In this document: piece after piece, positions 1-10,841 of the stretch
How the letters are laid out: every line of letters begins with the position of its first letter
Position numbering within the stretch: position 1 is the stretch's first letter
From: Naematelia aurantialba
Lineage: Eukaryota; Basidiomycota; Tremellomycetes; Tremellales; Naemateliaceae
Direction of reading: 5' to 3'
Assembly (NCBI GenBank): GCA_021527695.1
Contig: JAKFAO010000001.1
Span: 744,001 to 808,000 of the forward strand
Length of the DNA stretch: 64,000 nt
Position numbers and translations under genes: made by a program
The notes under the pieces: model-generated
Database searches by the model: none
What the model was told of the DNA's origin: nothing
The model's input: the letters and a program-made list of their open reading frames with translations, nothing else

Positions 1-1390
1 TGTTGACGTCCAAGAGATGCAAGAGGCGCATAACCTCGCTGTATATGGTGGCTACCAACTCTGTCAGCTTCGGTCCCCAAGAAAAATTCTCACGTGTGCT
101 CCCCACCGCTGACAGAGCTCGCCAAGCCACCGGATGCACATTCAGCTCGGGCAGAGTGAGTCCGAATTGCCGTATAAGGATTCTGGCAAACTTGCGGACA
201 GAGCTAAAGAGTGACATGGGTCGCGGGGCACGCTAATAGCGTCAGCTGGGATTCCGGCTGTTCCGTGGATCAGCTCACTGAAGGGCACAGAGCGAGTGTC
301 GTGTCGCGATTCATATGCTTGTACATTTCAGGCGGGACGAGCGTCGTATGCGCAAAGTCGAGGTACGGAATCTTTCCATCGTTGATCAGGCTATCGCCTG
401 CATCAGCACAGAGCACACTTGAACACAATATGAGCCCACCTTTCCATCTCTACATTCATCACGGGTACCCTCAGCACCCATAACGCCAGAACAAGCGTGA
501 CAATAGTGTCGGACATCACCAACCGCCGCTTGCGCCGCCACTTGGAGTCTTTGCGAAGATCTGGAGGCTCGTCTTCGCCGTGCTGGACAGGCAACAGCTC
601 TTCGTCGGAACTGTTCACCGAAATTTCCGCCAGTATCTCAGGGTCAATGTCTACGTCTGCGCCATCCCCCTTGCTGGATCCTGCCGAAGCCGTATCGGCC
701 ATATCGTCCGCGTCTGCGTCCGTCTTCCCTGTGTCCTCCGCATTCTCTGATTCCTCGCCCGCCTCTCCCTTATCGTCCACTGTTCGAACCGTATGAGCTC
801 TGGTATCCCCAGGCGGTGTGGCAGGTCGAGATGTACCCGCAGAGGGAGGTGGGGGAAGAGGAGAGATGGCGAGCTGATAAGCCCATAAATCACGGACAAT
901 TATCTATGGCTATTCAGCTTCAGGCTCTTTCTTCAGTCGGTAGTCTGCAGTCGGTCGTTCTTTTGGGGCACACAGACTGACCTCGAAAGCGTCGGGTAGG
1001 TCCCAGAGCCGAGACAGAGCGTGCACCTGGTATCTCTGAAGCAGCTGCATCGCCTGAACCTTGAGGTACTCTGCGTCGATCCCATGATAATCTGTCTCGC
1101 ATGAGCCAGTGATCGGCCAGCTTTTCAGCCAACCCACAATCTTTGTTGATGTTCCCAGCTTCCTTCCGCTTGTTCTTCCTTGGGGCCCGCTTGAGAGACC
1201 TCCGCTGAAGCGCAAAGTTTGTGGCCTCGACTACGAGGTTCTCCGAGCGGAAGTCCTGCCTCGTCAGAAGCGTGTACTATGTCAAACTTGTACACACCTG
1301 GAAGACATGCCCATCCTCACACACGGCATTGCCGGTGACTGCATCCTTTCTCCACTTTCTCGACCCACATACGGGACATGCTCTAGGCAT
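1..1390 (-). CDS. RRN7: RNA polymerase I core-factor subunit Rrn7/TAF1B (3' end off the window)
   Basis: TFIIB-like subunit of the Pol I core factor, acting in the nucleolus at the rDNA promoter. Exons read 1390-1298, 1255-1138, 1091-982, 903-440, 390-279 and 232 to the left edge. Exon 1 encodes an Rrn7-type zinc ribbon (C5, C8, C24, H28; CPVCGS at the start), which fixes the start codon. Exon 3 gives the LLQRYQVHALSRLWDLP helix typical of the first cyclin fold, exon 4 a long acidic linker ending in LVLALWVLRVPV, exon 5 the GKIPYLDFA motif, and exon 6 the RKFARILIRQFG region. All junction phases close with GT..AG introns of 36-78 nt. The gene is cut by the window edge, so the C-terminal cyclin fold is missing here. 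Family assignment rests on recalled motifs; splice sites are inferred. Confidence 0.85.
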
Positions 1391-1635
1391 AGTGGCCGCT
1401 GTCGCCTATGCATATAACTGAATGCATTCACTGTTGTACGCTGTTTTGAATTGGACTGCAGATGTGGAGGAGCAACATGGGATAAAAGCAAGGAATAGAC
1501 AGAAGAAAAAGAAGAGTCGGTGGACGTCTGGGGCCTCCACACCGACTACTGCAGAGATTTTTTTCCAAGCAGTGGTTCTTGACAGCATTGCCAGACTTGC
1601 ATCTTCTAGCAACTGTTGGAATCGCACGCGACAAG
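1391..1635. promoter_or_regulatory. Divergent promoter between RRN7 and NOP7
   Basis: Only 245 bp separate the two start codons, so both promoters must lie here or overlap the genes. It holds a perfect 12-bp palindrome, TGAATGCATTCA, at 1419-1430 near the RRN7 side, and an inverted repeat GTCGGTG (1516-1522) / CACCGAC (1540-1546). No obvious TATA box is seen. Function of either element is not known. Confidence 0.5.
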
Positions 1636-3836
1636 ATGGCCAAGATCAAGAGAAGAGGAGAGTCTGGAGCGTGAGTTGATCTTACGTATCTAGAACGCGG
1701 CTTACCGATCGTCCCAGCGCGAAGAACTACACAACGCGTAACCAAGCCTTGAAGAAGCTTCAGATCTCGCTATCCGACTTCCGTCGTCTATGTATCCTCA
1801 AGGGTGCGTGTCTCGTCAATGCCGGAATGATATCCGCTGGGATTTACTGGCTGATGTCGATCTAGGAATCTACCCCCGTGAACCTCTGAATAAGAAGAAA
1901 GCCAACAAGGGCTCTTCAGCACCCGCATCGTTCTACTACCAAAAGGACATCCAGTACTTGCTACACGAGCCTCTGCTTGTCAAGTTTCGAGAACACAAGG
2001 CGTTCGCTAAGAAGCTTGCACGAGCCGTTGGGCGTGGGGAATGGGGACTGGCAAAGAACCTGGAGGATGCGAAGCCCGTCGCCAGGCTGGACCACCTCGT
2101 CAAAGAGCGGTAAGCCTCACCTGCTCTGGGCTGATTGTGGAAGCTGACTATGTGATAAGATATCCTACTTTCACATTGGCCTTGCAAGACCTGCAAGACC
2201 CTTTGAACCTCGTCCACCTCTTTTCTACGCTTCCAACCAACCCTATCCCTGGCAAGACTCTCGTGCCATCTGCGGTGATCGCCGAGTGTTCCCGCCTGAT
2301 ATCGGAATGGAAGGTCTGGGCTATCCGCACGCACTCCCTGCGCCGCATGTTCCTAGGCGTAAAAGGAGTATACTACGAGTGTGCAGTCCCCGGACAAGGC
2401 GGCGAGACGGTCCCGGTCCGCTGGCTGGAGGGCTACGAGTTCCAGCAACATGTGCCTCCCGATGTGGATTTCCGAATCCTCCTCACATTCCTCGAGCTGT
2501 ATCGTACCCTCCTGGCATTCGTCATGTTCAAGCTGTACACCGAGGAGAATCTTGTCTATCCCCCACCGCTGGACGTGGAGCTCGATGAGCGGGGCGAATC
2601 TGTCGGCGCGTTCAGATTGGTCGAGCGCAAAGAAGACGTTACTACCTCTGCACCAGCCAAGGTGTCGCGCAAAGAGGTCAAACGCGCCATCCAGGGTATC
2701 AAAGCCGAAGCCGCATCAAACGACACAGAAGATGCGGAAATGGACACCGAGGCTGTCCCGGCAAGCGCTGCAGCGGAAGCTGAAGAAGAGGACTTTGTGG
2801 AACGGCCGACAAAGGCTACCGAGGTAGAAGATGTCGCGTCAGCGCCATTGACAACATATAACTCACTTCTCGCCACATCGTCCACGGCTTCTTCTTCGAA
2901 AACGCTCCTCTTCTCCCCATACACTTTTTACCTCTCTCGCGAGACGTCTTCTCGGACCTGGGAGTTTGTGGTCCGCGCGCTGGGCGGTCGCGTGGTAACA
3001 CACCTGAGTGCCTCGTCCCCCGATGCCTCCGCCGAGGCCGACCGCATCACTCACGTGCTCATCGATCGCCCGATGACGTCGGAGCGAATGCGCGAGATGC
3101 AAGGCGCCCGCAAGTGGGTCTGGATACAGCCGCAATGGGTCGCAGATTGCGTGAACCGAAACAAGATCATCAGCGCAGAAGAGTACGGCCCGGGAAAGAT
3201 GTTGCCGCCGCATCTGAGCCCCTGGGACGGTGAAGGCGAGTTGGCGAGACCGTGGCTTGAGGAGGAGAAAGCTGCGGAAGCGGCTCGGGTGGACGACGTG
3301 GACGATGAGGTTGAGGCTATCGCACAGGACGGGGACGAAGAGGAGGAGGAAGACGAGGAAGAGGAAGAGGAGGAGGATGCAGAGGGACAGGAGGAGGAAC
3401 AAGAAGACGAGTCTTTGGCATACCCGCCTGCTCTTCTCGCTGCTTCGCTCGACCCGACAAATGCTGCTCTTTTACGTGCAGCAGAACTAGAAGCCGAGCG
3501 CAACGGCGTCTCTCACGCAACATTCCGCGCTCAACTTAAAGATGCCTCCATGGCCAACTCCAACTCGGGCACGAAGGCTGCGACGTCCAAGACCGCAAAC
3601 GAGGAGGATTTGCGAAAGATCATGATGAGCAACAAAAAGTCCAAGCTGTACGAGAAAATCAAATATTCAAATCGTCAGAAAGCAGAGGAGGTGAGTCTTG
3701 AGTCGCTGTTAGGCTCCGTTCATTCCCGGTGCGACTGCTGACATTCATGCAGGAGGAAAAGTTGCAGCGGAAGAGAGCCGATATAGAGAAGCGGAAGCGG
3801 AAGGAGGCGAGGTCAGCTGTACTGGGGAAGGCTTGA
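1636..3836 (+). CDS. NOP7: Pescadillo homolog, pre-60S ribosome assembly factor
   Basis: Component of the PeBoW (Nop7-Erb1-Ytm1) complex needed for ITS2 processing and 60S maturation in the nucleolus. Exons 1636-1670, 1718-1803, 1866-2109, 2160-3690 and 3753-3836 give 659 residues. The N-terminus [11 protein letters not shown] and the following [16 protein letters not shown] segment are family hallmarks. The Pescadillo N-domain covers about residues 1-270 ([26 protein letters not shown]). A BRCT domain lies at about 365-465 and contains the conserved tryptophan in [14 protein letters not shown] Glu/Asp-rich block (about 500-540) and a basic tail ([17 protein letters not shown]) follow, as in orthologues. 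The intron donors are canonical, and the branch sites I could see are CTGAC/CTGAT. It is divergent from RRN7, another ribosome-synthesis gene, which suggests shared control (inference). Confidence 0.95.
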
Positions 3837-4828
3837 GGACTTGGTGCCGGCCCTTCTCCGTATATTGCTTGGCGGCTCTGGCGGTCAGATGATATGTAAT
3901 TTTTACATGGATGAGCATATTTGCTGGTTCTTACCTGGGACGCGCCAAGTGTCTGCTGAAGGGAGGGCTCTGACCAGTGTTTTGGGCAGCGCGAGCCTTT
4001 CCCATATTTAGAGTTCTTGCTCAATTCCGCTGGCTGGAGCTGCTCCGTCGAGGGGACGGAATTTACTGTGTCGGGACCTCGGACGAGAGTGGCGAATTCT
4101 CCATGTTCGGCCGGCATGGCGACGAGCATAGCGTTGAAGGTGATTACTCACCGTGGATCAAGAGGATGCCAGAAATATAAATGACAGAGAGAGGCTAAAA
4201 CGGTCCAAGGTGATAAAATGAAAATGAGAGGAGAGGCAAGACCGGTGAAGAAGAGGAGGAAGGAGGAAAGTGAACGAGAAAAAGGGAAAGAAGAGGGAAA
4301 GATGAAGCCGCTTCCGTACCTGTAGGTGCACTTGCAAATGTGGTACTACCACCTGGGAGATCCTCCTACTATTTACATAAGTTGTACATGCGTTGGCATG
4401 GCATAGTGTACGTTGGCGAGTAAGATATCCAAGGGTCGACGCACGTACTTGGTCGGAAACTGGGAGCCCCGCGTCCAATTGTGATTGCGGAGTGTGATCC
4501 AGAAGATGGCCGGATCATGAATAAGGCTCGCCAATAATTACCTATCCTGTCCTTTCTTTTCCTTTCTTCCTTTCTTTCAGTCTTGTTCGTCTGAGGGCTG
4601 CGGGTGATTTGGTCAACCGCCAGACATCTCAACGTCCCAACGTCTCCATCGCGATCTGCGCTGGCGACACCAGAGCTGCTACGCGACGCGCGCCTGCCAA
4701 AAGTATATTGCGGAACGACAGAGCCGGTGCCTAGGCTCGGTGGCTTGATCATGTACATTCAGCCAAACCACAACGCAACTCTTGCATGTACAAAGCAGTG
4801 ACAAGGCTAGGCCTTGGGAGGACACGAC
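3837..4828. other. Intergenic region, NOP7 to phosphatase gene
   Basis: Both neighbours are on the + strand, so this holds the NOP7 3' region and the promoter/5' UTR of the phosphatase. A purine-rich stretch lies at 4183-4305. A pyrimidine tract ending in TTTCAG at 4550-4580 looks like an intron 3' end and may mark an intron in the 5' UTR (inference). No coding sequence recognised. Confidence 0.5.
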
Positions 4829-7630
4829 ATGTCGCGCGGGGTAGACTCGAAGGGACGGATATCGCCTCCCCACTCATCCTCCGGCTCCCCTCTGACGCCT
4901 GACCTATCGCAATCTCCATCCACGTCCGCCACCTCCCCCTTCACGGCAATGTATCCAGGATTCCTCTCGAACAACGAGCCAGATTCAGACTATGCAGCTG
5001 CGGCCTCGCCTAGCTCCTCTGCCTCATCGGATTCTCCCACGAACCTCCCTTACCTCCAAGGCATATCTCCTATAGCCTCCGGCTCCGGCAGTCGCCCCTT
5101 TCCAATCAGTCCTTCGCCAAACACCGTTGGCCCGCCGCAGACTCCGAAATGGAATTCCAACCCGGTATCTCCAAACAGAGCTGGAAAGGCTCGGCGGCGA
5201 CCGCCTCCGCTGCAATTACAGAAAGGCGATACGATAGGGTTGGACGAGGAACTGAGATTACAGAGAGAGCACGACGCGCAGATGACAGCCATGTCTGCGA
5301 GAAGTCAAGGTGAGTCACAGTGATAGCATATCTGACGGCCAGCCGATACTACGCTATCGAATGAGATGGAGGACCTGAATCTCCTGCGGCAGTCTGTGAA
5401 GCACAACCTCATCGCTAGGCCGGTAGATTCGCCCTTGGCCGGTTCCGACTCGGATAGATCACCTTTCCGCACCCCAAGCTCGCTACCCTTCGATGATGAT
5501 AGCAGCGGGACTACAAGTATACAGGATGCCATCCGGCTCCTTCACTCTGGACCACAAGTCCTCATCATCGATACTCGACCCGTCGGCGCGTTCCTTGACT
5601 CGCACCTTCCTCGTTCAGCAAACGTATCCATCCCATCTCTGATCTTCAAGCGCTATCGCAACTCGACCAATACCAAGCCACCATCTTGGGACAATCTGGC
5701 CGGGTTTGTGACTACTCCCGCGGGGAGGCAGGTGTGGGATGACGTCGACAAGACCCAGCAGATCGACGTCGTCTTAATAGGCATCGGTCCTGGCGATGAA
5801 GTTGCCAGCGTGATTGGGGGACTTATCGAAGGCCTGCTTAACGGTGGAGACTGCAAAATCCTTGCGGGGGGCTGGCCAGCAGTCTTCGACTCGATGGAGG
5901 CCCAGGCGATGCTCGTCTCTGGCGAAACAAGTCAGAAGGCCGAGAGCTCAACACTATCCACATCCCTTCCACCACCACGCACGGCACCGATACACGACTT
6001 TGGGCCACCCCCAATACCGAATACACTCTCACATGGTCTGCGCGTCGTCAATCACCCATCGTTGCCTTCTTTACGAGCCACTGGACCAAACAGGCGTAAG
6101 GTTCCAGCTCTGTCCATCCCATCTTCCGGTGTCTCCTCCCGTCGACCGCCGAAGCTAAGTCTGAATCTCGATAAACCAATGGAAAGCAATTCTAGGCCGA
6201 CGAGATCAGGTTCTCCTGTCCGATTGCTATCGGTAGAACCCGGGCCATCGCGTCCTCGATCTCCAGGCTTGCATGTAAGCGTTCCAAAGACTGCAGTTGG
6301 CTCCTCCATCCAGACTCTGTGCCATGCCCAATCCAAGCTGCCACCATCGCCTAGCTCATTTGGCGATGTGCGACGTCCTATCGCAGGAGATGAAGATATC
6401 GAGTCTGGCGTGTTGAAGTCCCCGAATACCGCCATGGCCTCTTCGCGTACTGCCCGGCCCACAAACTTGCGCGGGAACTATCCCACTCCGGCCTCTCCTG
6501 TTGGACTTGGTGCAACGACCGCCTTTCCCACCCCTCGTAACGGTTTAACGCCTTTCATCGTATCGACCATTCTACCGTCTTTCCTCTTCCTCGGACCAGA
6601 AATATCTTCGCAAGCGGATATTGACGCACTCAAGCGTCTTGGCGTAAAGAGGATCCTGAACGTGGCGATCGAGTGCGACGACGACGAGGAGCTGAAACTC
6701 AAAGAGAATTTCGAGCGGTATCTCAAGGTGCCAATGCGAGATATTGTCGAGGAATCAGGGGTAGCCAAGGGAATGCGCGATTCTTGCGAGTTTATCGGTG
6801 GGTGCTTATTTTGTGCTATTACATCTTTAGCTGACGCGCGGCCTGTAGACGATGCGCGTCTCCATTCGGCTCCGACGTATGTGCATTGCAAAGCCGGCAA
6901 GTCTCGTTCTGTGACTGTCGTCCTCGCCTACCTGATCCACGCCAATGCCTGGACGCTCAAGACGTCCTATGCATATGTGGCGGAACGGCGGAAAGGCATC
7001 TCGCCGAACATCGGCTTTGTGGCCGAATTGATGCAATTTGAGGAAGCTGAACTTGGGCTGCGACAATCCGGTGGAGTGCACGGCAACGACTCTGACGCTG
7101 CTAGCGAGTCTGGAAGAGGGGGCCGTGATGCGCAAGGTGCTGTTCCGGGCCAGAGTGGGAAAGGCAAAGCAACAGCTCGGTATGCCCGCGAGAGTCTGCC
7201 GCCTGCGTGGGCGGCGAGTCTCGACAGCAGCAAGCCGACGAGGGTCATGCTTGGCACAGAGGACGATGAGGACACGGGCAAAGGTTCCGCCGAGGAACAG
7301 GATAAGAAGGAGAGGCGGCTGGTGCGGGATGAGCGCGAAGTGCGGAAAAACGGACACTGGGTACAACATCGTCGGTCAGTTTTTGGCTGGATTGCTTCAG
7401 CTGGTCGAAAAGGGCTACGCGTAGGCTATAGACTGACATGGTACAGGGCACCAGTGGATCGCACGACGCTCCAGCCGGGACGGAGGGTGTCCAAGGCGGG
7501 ACTAGAGTCGCTCCGGCCATTGGACATGACGGCGACTCAACCTTTGCCCAGCCCGGGACTCGCACCAGGCGACGATGGGAGGAAGGACGCGGCGACGCCA
7601 GGAGGAGAGGGGCGTTTAGGCTGGGTATGA
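4829..7630 (+). CDS. Rhodanese + dual-specificity protein phosphatase (MAPK-phosphatase-like)
   Basis: Predicted Tyr/Ser/Thr phosphatase of the MAP-kinase phosphatase class (Msg5/Pmp1 type), likely dampening MAPK signalling. Exons 4829-5309, 5343-6797, 6849-7374 and 7447-7630 give 881 residues; the last two introns are multiples of three, so the frame stays open through them. A rhodanese/CDC25-like domain covers about residues 210-340 (LIIDTRPVGAFLDSHLP, CKILAGGWPAVF). A low-complexity Ser/Pro linker follows. The DSP domain spans about 560-720: PSFLFLGPEISSQ, the general-acid loop VPMRDIVEES, then the signature HCKAGKSRS with Cys659 and Arg665. The rhodanese active-site position reads VVLIGIGPGDEVA and lacks a cysteine, so that domain is probably a docking module. 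The DSP boundaries are estimates. Exact substrate kinase cannot be told from sequence. Confidence 0.85.
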
Positions 7631-8110
7631 TGCATACTTCTGGCGCCAGATCGTGATCCAGGAGGTTATTCACGACATGCATGCCCATGCATCCAGCAGT
7701 CATGGGCTTGACCGTGAACTGCAAAGCAAGTGCGAGATTAAGCTGTCTAAGCTGTCCGGATGCCCGTCCTTGTGTCCGCGCTCATGCTTTGCCATGCTAC
7801 GCTATGCTAGGATCCACATGCTGTTCTATGATACACATGCAGTTCTATGCTTTCCTGCTCTTCTTACACCTCTTTCAGCTTTGTTCGGCTGCGGTCACCC
7901 CACGGCACGCAAGTACTCCTGTGCGGTCCCGATAGCTGGAGACCAACAGCAGATCAAGCATCCACACTCAAGGTCTCGGCGCCGACAGTTGGCCTGAGCT
8001 GGGTTCAGCGTGGATTCCAGAACGTGCCCAATGCAAAAGAAATACAACGACGAAAACACATGGAAGGCGGTGGGCCAAAGAGGGGGGGGGAGGGTGAGGA
8101 GCTTTGGAAA
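7631..8110. other. Convergent 3' intergenic region
   Basis: It lies between the 3' ends of the phosphatase (+) and the oxidoreductase (-) genes. It contains a near-duplicate of about 20 bp (atgctgttctatgata at about 7818, atgcagttctatgctt at about 7836) and a short G-run at 8083-8090. No gene seen. Confidence 0.5.
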
Positions 8111-10349
8111 TCAGGAGAGAAAAGCAACGCACCACATCAGCAGCGCTTTGAGGTCCTCGACGCCATCGTCAGAAACGACAACCTCGTCGCCACGAGCGGT
8201 GACTGCGCGGGTCATGCCGAGCGAGACCTTGATAGCTGGCGCACTGGGCGTGTACGTCTCGAGCTCCTCGGGCTCGGCGTTGATCTGGCGCAGGATGTTC
8301 CGCGCAGCGACTTCGGCCTGGTAATACGCTGTATGGCCGGCCTGGATGGCGCCGGTGTCGGCGCAGTCGCCGATAGCGTACATGTGGTCCAGGGGCAGGT
8401 CGGGGATGGCGTCATGGTTGGTTTGCGTTTCGTCGACACTGACCTGGTCGGCGCGGGTTGCGGTGAGGGTGAGGGTGCGGGCGTCGAGTGGGGTGGGGAC
8501 GGAGGTGGTGTATGGTGATGAGGATGTGGATGAGGATGTGGATGTGGAAAGATCCGAGGGGGGTGTGGACGTAGATGTGGACAAAGGCAGGTGGTCATGC
8601 GGTGGTTTCAGTGTGAGAGAACCAAGTCGTTCGGCAGTGTTTGCGCGCGATGGGACAGCGCGGACGGGTCCAGTGTGGACCTGTAATGTCGGGGAGACGC
8701 GAATCCGTGACGTCGTCGGGGAGATGGACGAAGGAGCAAGCGCGGCCATCAAGGTGGTGTGGGGTTTTTGGCCCGTACACGGGAGCTGGAGAATCCGTCA
8801 GACGCACTCGCTTGCCTCGCCGCGATGAGGTGAGGAATGGGAAAGCAAAGTCGTGACTCACAACCAGGTCGGCCTCGAATTGCCGCCCCTTGTCGGTGCG
8901 GACGATCTTGACTTGCCCGTCTAGGTGTTCAGGCTCCTCGGGCCATGTCACCACGCGTTCTCCCAGCACGACGTTGACGCCTAGGGTGTTCAGTGCCTCG
9001 ATGACTGCCAGGAGCGTCAGCATTCTAAAACCAAAACCGCAAGCACGCCGAAGGGCGCGTCTCGCGCGTGGGTGAAGCGCGTGGATGAACAAACTAACCT
9101 GCGACGTGCATGGCTATGGGGTAGAGGGGCATGAGTTGGGGACGGGAGTGCAGCAGCGTGACGTCTTTCTCGGGATACACGGATTTGAGATCTGTTGCGA
9201 ATTCTGCACCTCTATCAGCACTGCATTCGTTGGGTTCGAGTCATCGACACGAGTGCCTCCGAATCTCATGTAGATCTGCGTATCTGTGTCTGGGGAAGGT
9301 CGGAGAGGAACGAAGGTAGGGCGCAACTGGGCGAGGGCGACTCACGGATACCCAGGGCACCACCGCCGACAATGACGATCCTCTGTGCCCTTTTCAGCTG
9401 CTCGGCCTTGGACTGCATCCACCTGATGCCGCATTTCTTGGTCCCGAGTCCACGCTGATGCTCGTCGTGTACGATGCCGCTTGGCATGTTCGGGTGCTCG
9501 CCCCACACGTTGACGGGGTCGGGCATCCCGCTGCCCAGGGCATACACGGCGTAGTCGAAGTGGATCGACTCCTCGGGCCCCTCGAATTGTCCATACGTCG
9601 CCATACTCGCTATGGACGCATACGAGGACGTCAATGACGACGGCAAGGACGATGCTGGCTGTCGTGGGTTTGGCCGGACAAACGTCACTGCGTTTCGGGA
9701 TAACGAGGTGATATTGGCTTGGATGAATTGGTGGGTCAAGTGCGAGTTGCTCGAGGTTGACGCCGACAGGTGGTCGTCGTCGTCGAATGCATTGGGGCGG
9801 TCAGAGTGGGCAGAGCCGGCAGGCGACGCAGGGGTGAGAGGTGGTGTGGGTGGCGAGGCGGTCGGCTGAGTGTCGGCTGTAGGGGTTTTCGCACTTTCAC
9901 GCTCGTTATCTAGAGGTGTCGGCTGATATAGGAGATTGTTGTACGGGACGAAGCCTTTGGCAGCATGTTGCGGGAGGATAGTGAAGCGAGGGAAGACGTA
10001 GACGTCTGCGACGTCAGTTCTTCCCTGTCATCTCTGGTGGCAGCTGTGGATCACAGACAGGTCCGGGGGAGGGGGGGGGGGGGGGAGAAGGACTGCAGAA
10101 GAAAAGCGCCGGTCCAGACGAGAGATCGACAAGTCAGGATGAATGCGAAGTGCGGATGAAGACGAGCGACGATGCATGCAGGAGAGGAGAGATGCGAAGC
10201 GACCTACGATTCATGTGCGAGTTCCGATCAATGACCACCAGCCGCCATCCAGCAGGAAGCGACTGGGACAACAGCCTCGCCGCCCTGCAACCCCCATACG
10301 ACGCTCCGAGCACGACCACCGTCCTGCTCGCTATCGGCGGTGCAGCCAT
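8111..10349 (-). CDS. AIFM2/FSP1-type NAD(P)H FAD-dependent oxidoreductase
   Basis: Flavoprotein of the pyridine-nucleotide disulfide oxidoreductase class, closest by motif to apoptosis-inducing-factor-like/FSP1 proteins (quinone reduction at membranes in animals; fungal role unproven). Exons 10349-10208, 10005-9346, 9203-9099, 9004-8862 and 8785-8111 give 574 residues. The N-terminal FAD dinucleotide fold is VVVLGASYGGCRAA, the NAD(P)H fold is IVIVGGGALGIQ, and the second FAD motif is YAIGDCADTGAIQAGHTAY near the C-terminus. The tail IKVSLGMTRAVTARGDEVV fits the family. The exon 3/4 junction uses the acceptor CTCCTGGCAG, because the nearer TTTTAG breaks frame. Start at 10349 is chosen because it precedes the FAD fold by about 10 residues; an upstream in-frame TTG is not used. 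Two Ser/Thr/Pro-rich insertions (about 85-130 and 385-450) enlarge it over the 370-residue norm. Confidence 0.82.
10065..10085 (+). repeat. Poly-G tract inside oxidoreductase intron 1
   Basis: Five G, one A and then fifteen G in a row, read on the + strand. The host gene is on the - strand, so the intron RNA carries a C-run. The length may be uncertain because homopolymers are error-prone in assemblies. Confidence 0.8.
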
Positions 10350-10841
10350 GTCGAGTTTCCAGTTCTCTCCCAATCGGCTGACCGACTCGGGATCCAAAGT
10401 GCGGAACAATGTCGTTGTAGCTATATGTCTCTATTACAGTTGTGCCCAGTTGCGACCGATGATACTGCCTCCACAAAGTCTCCAAGCTCCAACGCGGGAT
10501 GCGGGTCGTCGTGTGCACAGTTGCGTTGTAGAGATGCAATGTATGCCAAGAACAGAGGGACGAACGACTCCCCCTTCTTTTTTTGAGTGCTCCCGCTTAA
10601 TCTGATTACATCTCCGGGGCGAAAAAGTCGGGCCGCCGCCGCCGGGATTCAAAACCGCCGGCCGAATGCAACGGGCTCCTCTTCCACCTATGTATGTCAT
10701 GTACCTCGCGGACTACTAAACACGCAATGCATGTAGTGCTTGTACGAGCCAGAGAAAGAGGTGCCCAAGCTACACCTCCACATTGCAGCATATCGCCAAT
10801 ACGTAGAACACGCCACGTCAAATCGCGATAAATCAGATGGG
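10350..10841. other. Intergenic region, ERT1 3' end to oxidoreductase 5' end
   Basis: Both flanking genes are on the - strand, so this holds the oxidoreductase promoter. A poly-T run at 10568-10585 and a short GC-rich block (ccgccgccggg, 10630-10645) are the only visible features. A tRNA-like GGGATTCAAAACC match was checked and rejected. Confidence 0.4.

Noticed and set aside
4310..4345. rDNA/ITS-like words (TTCCGTACCTGTAGGTGCAC)
   Set aside because: Only a short chance resemblance; flanking sequence does not continue into 18S or ITS.
9005..9099. Apparent frameshift in the FSP1-like gene
   Set aside because: The acceptor TTTTAG at about 9024 breaks the frame, but CTCCTGGCAG at 9005 restores VAVIEALNTLG with correct phase.
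10625..10690. tRNA-like B-box match (GGGATTCAAAACC) on the - strand
   Set aside because: The T-loop lacks the invariant C56 (reads TTTTGAA), the arms do not pair and no A-box or acceptor stem is present.
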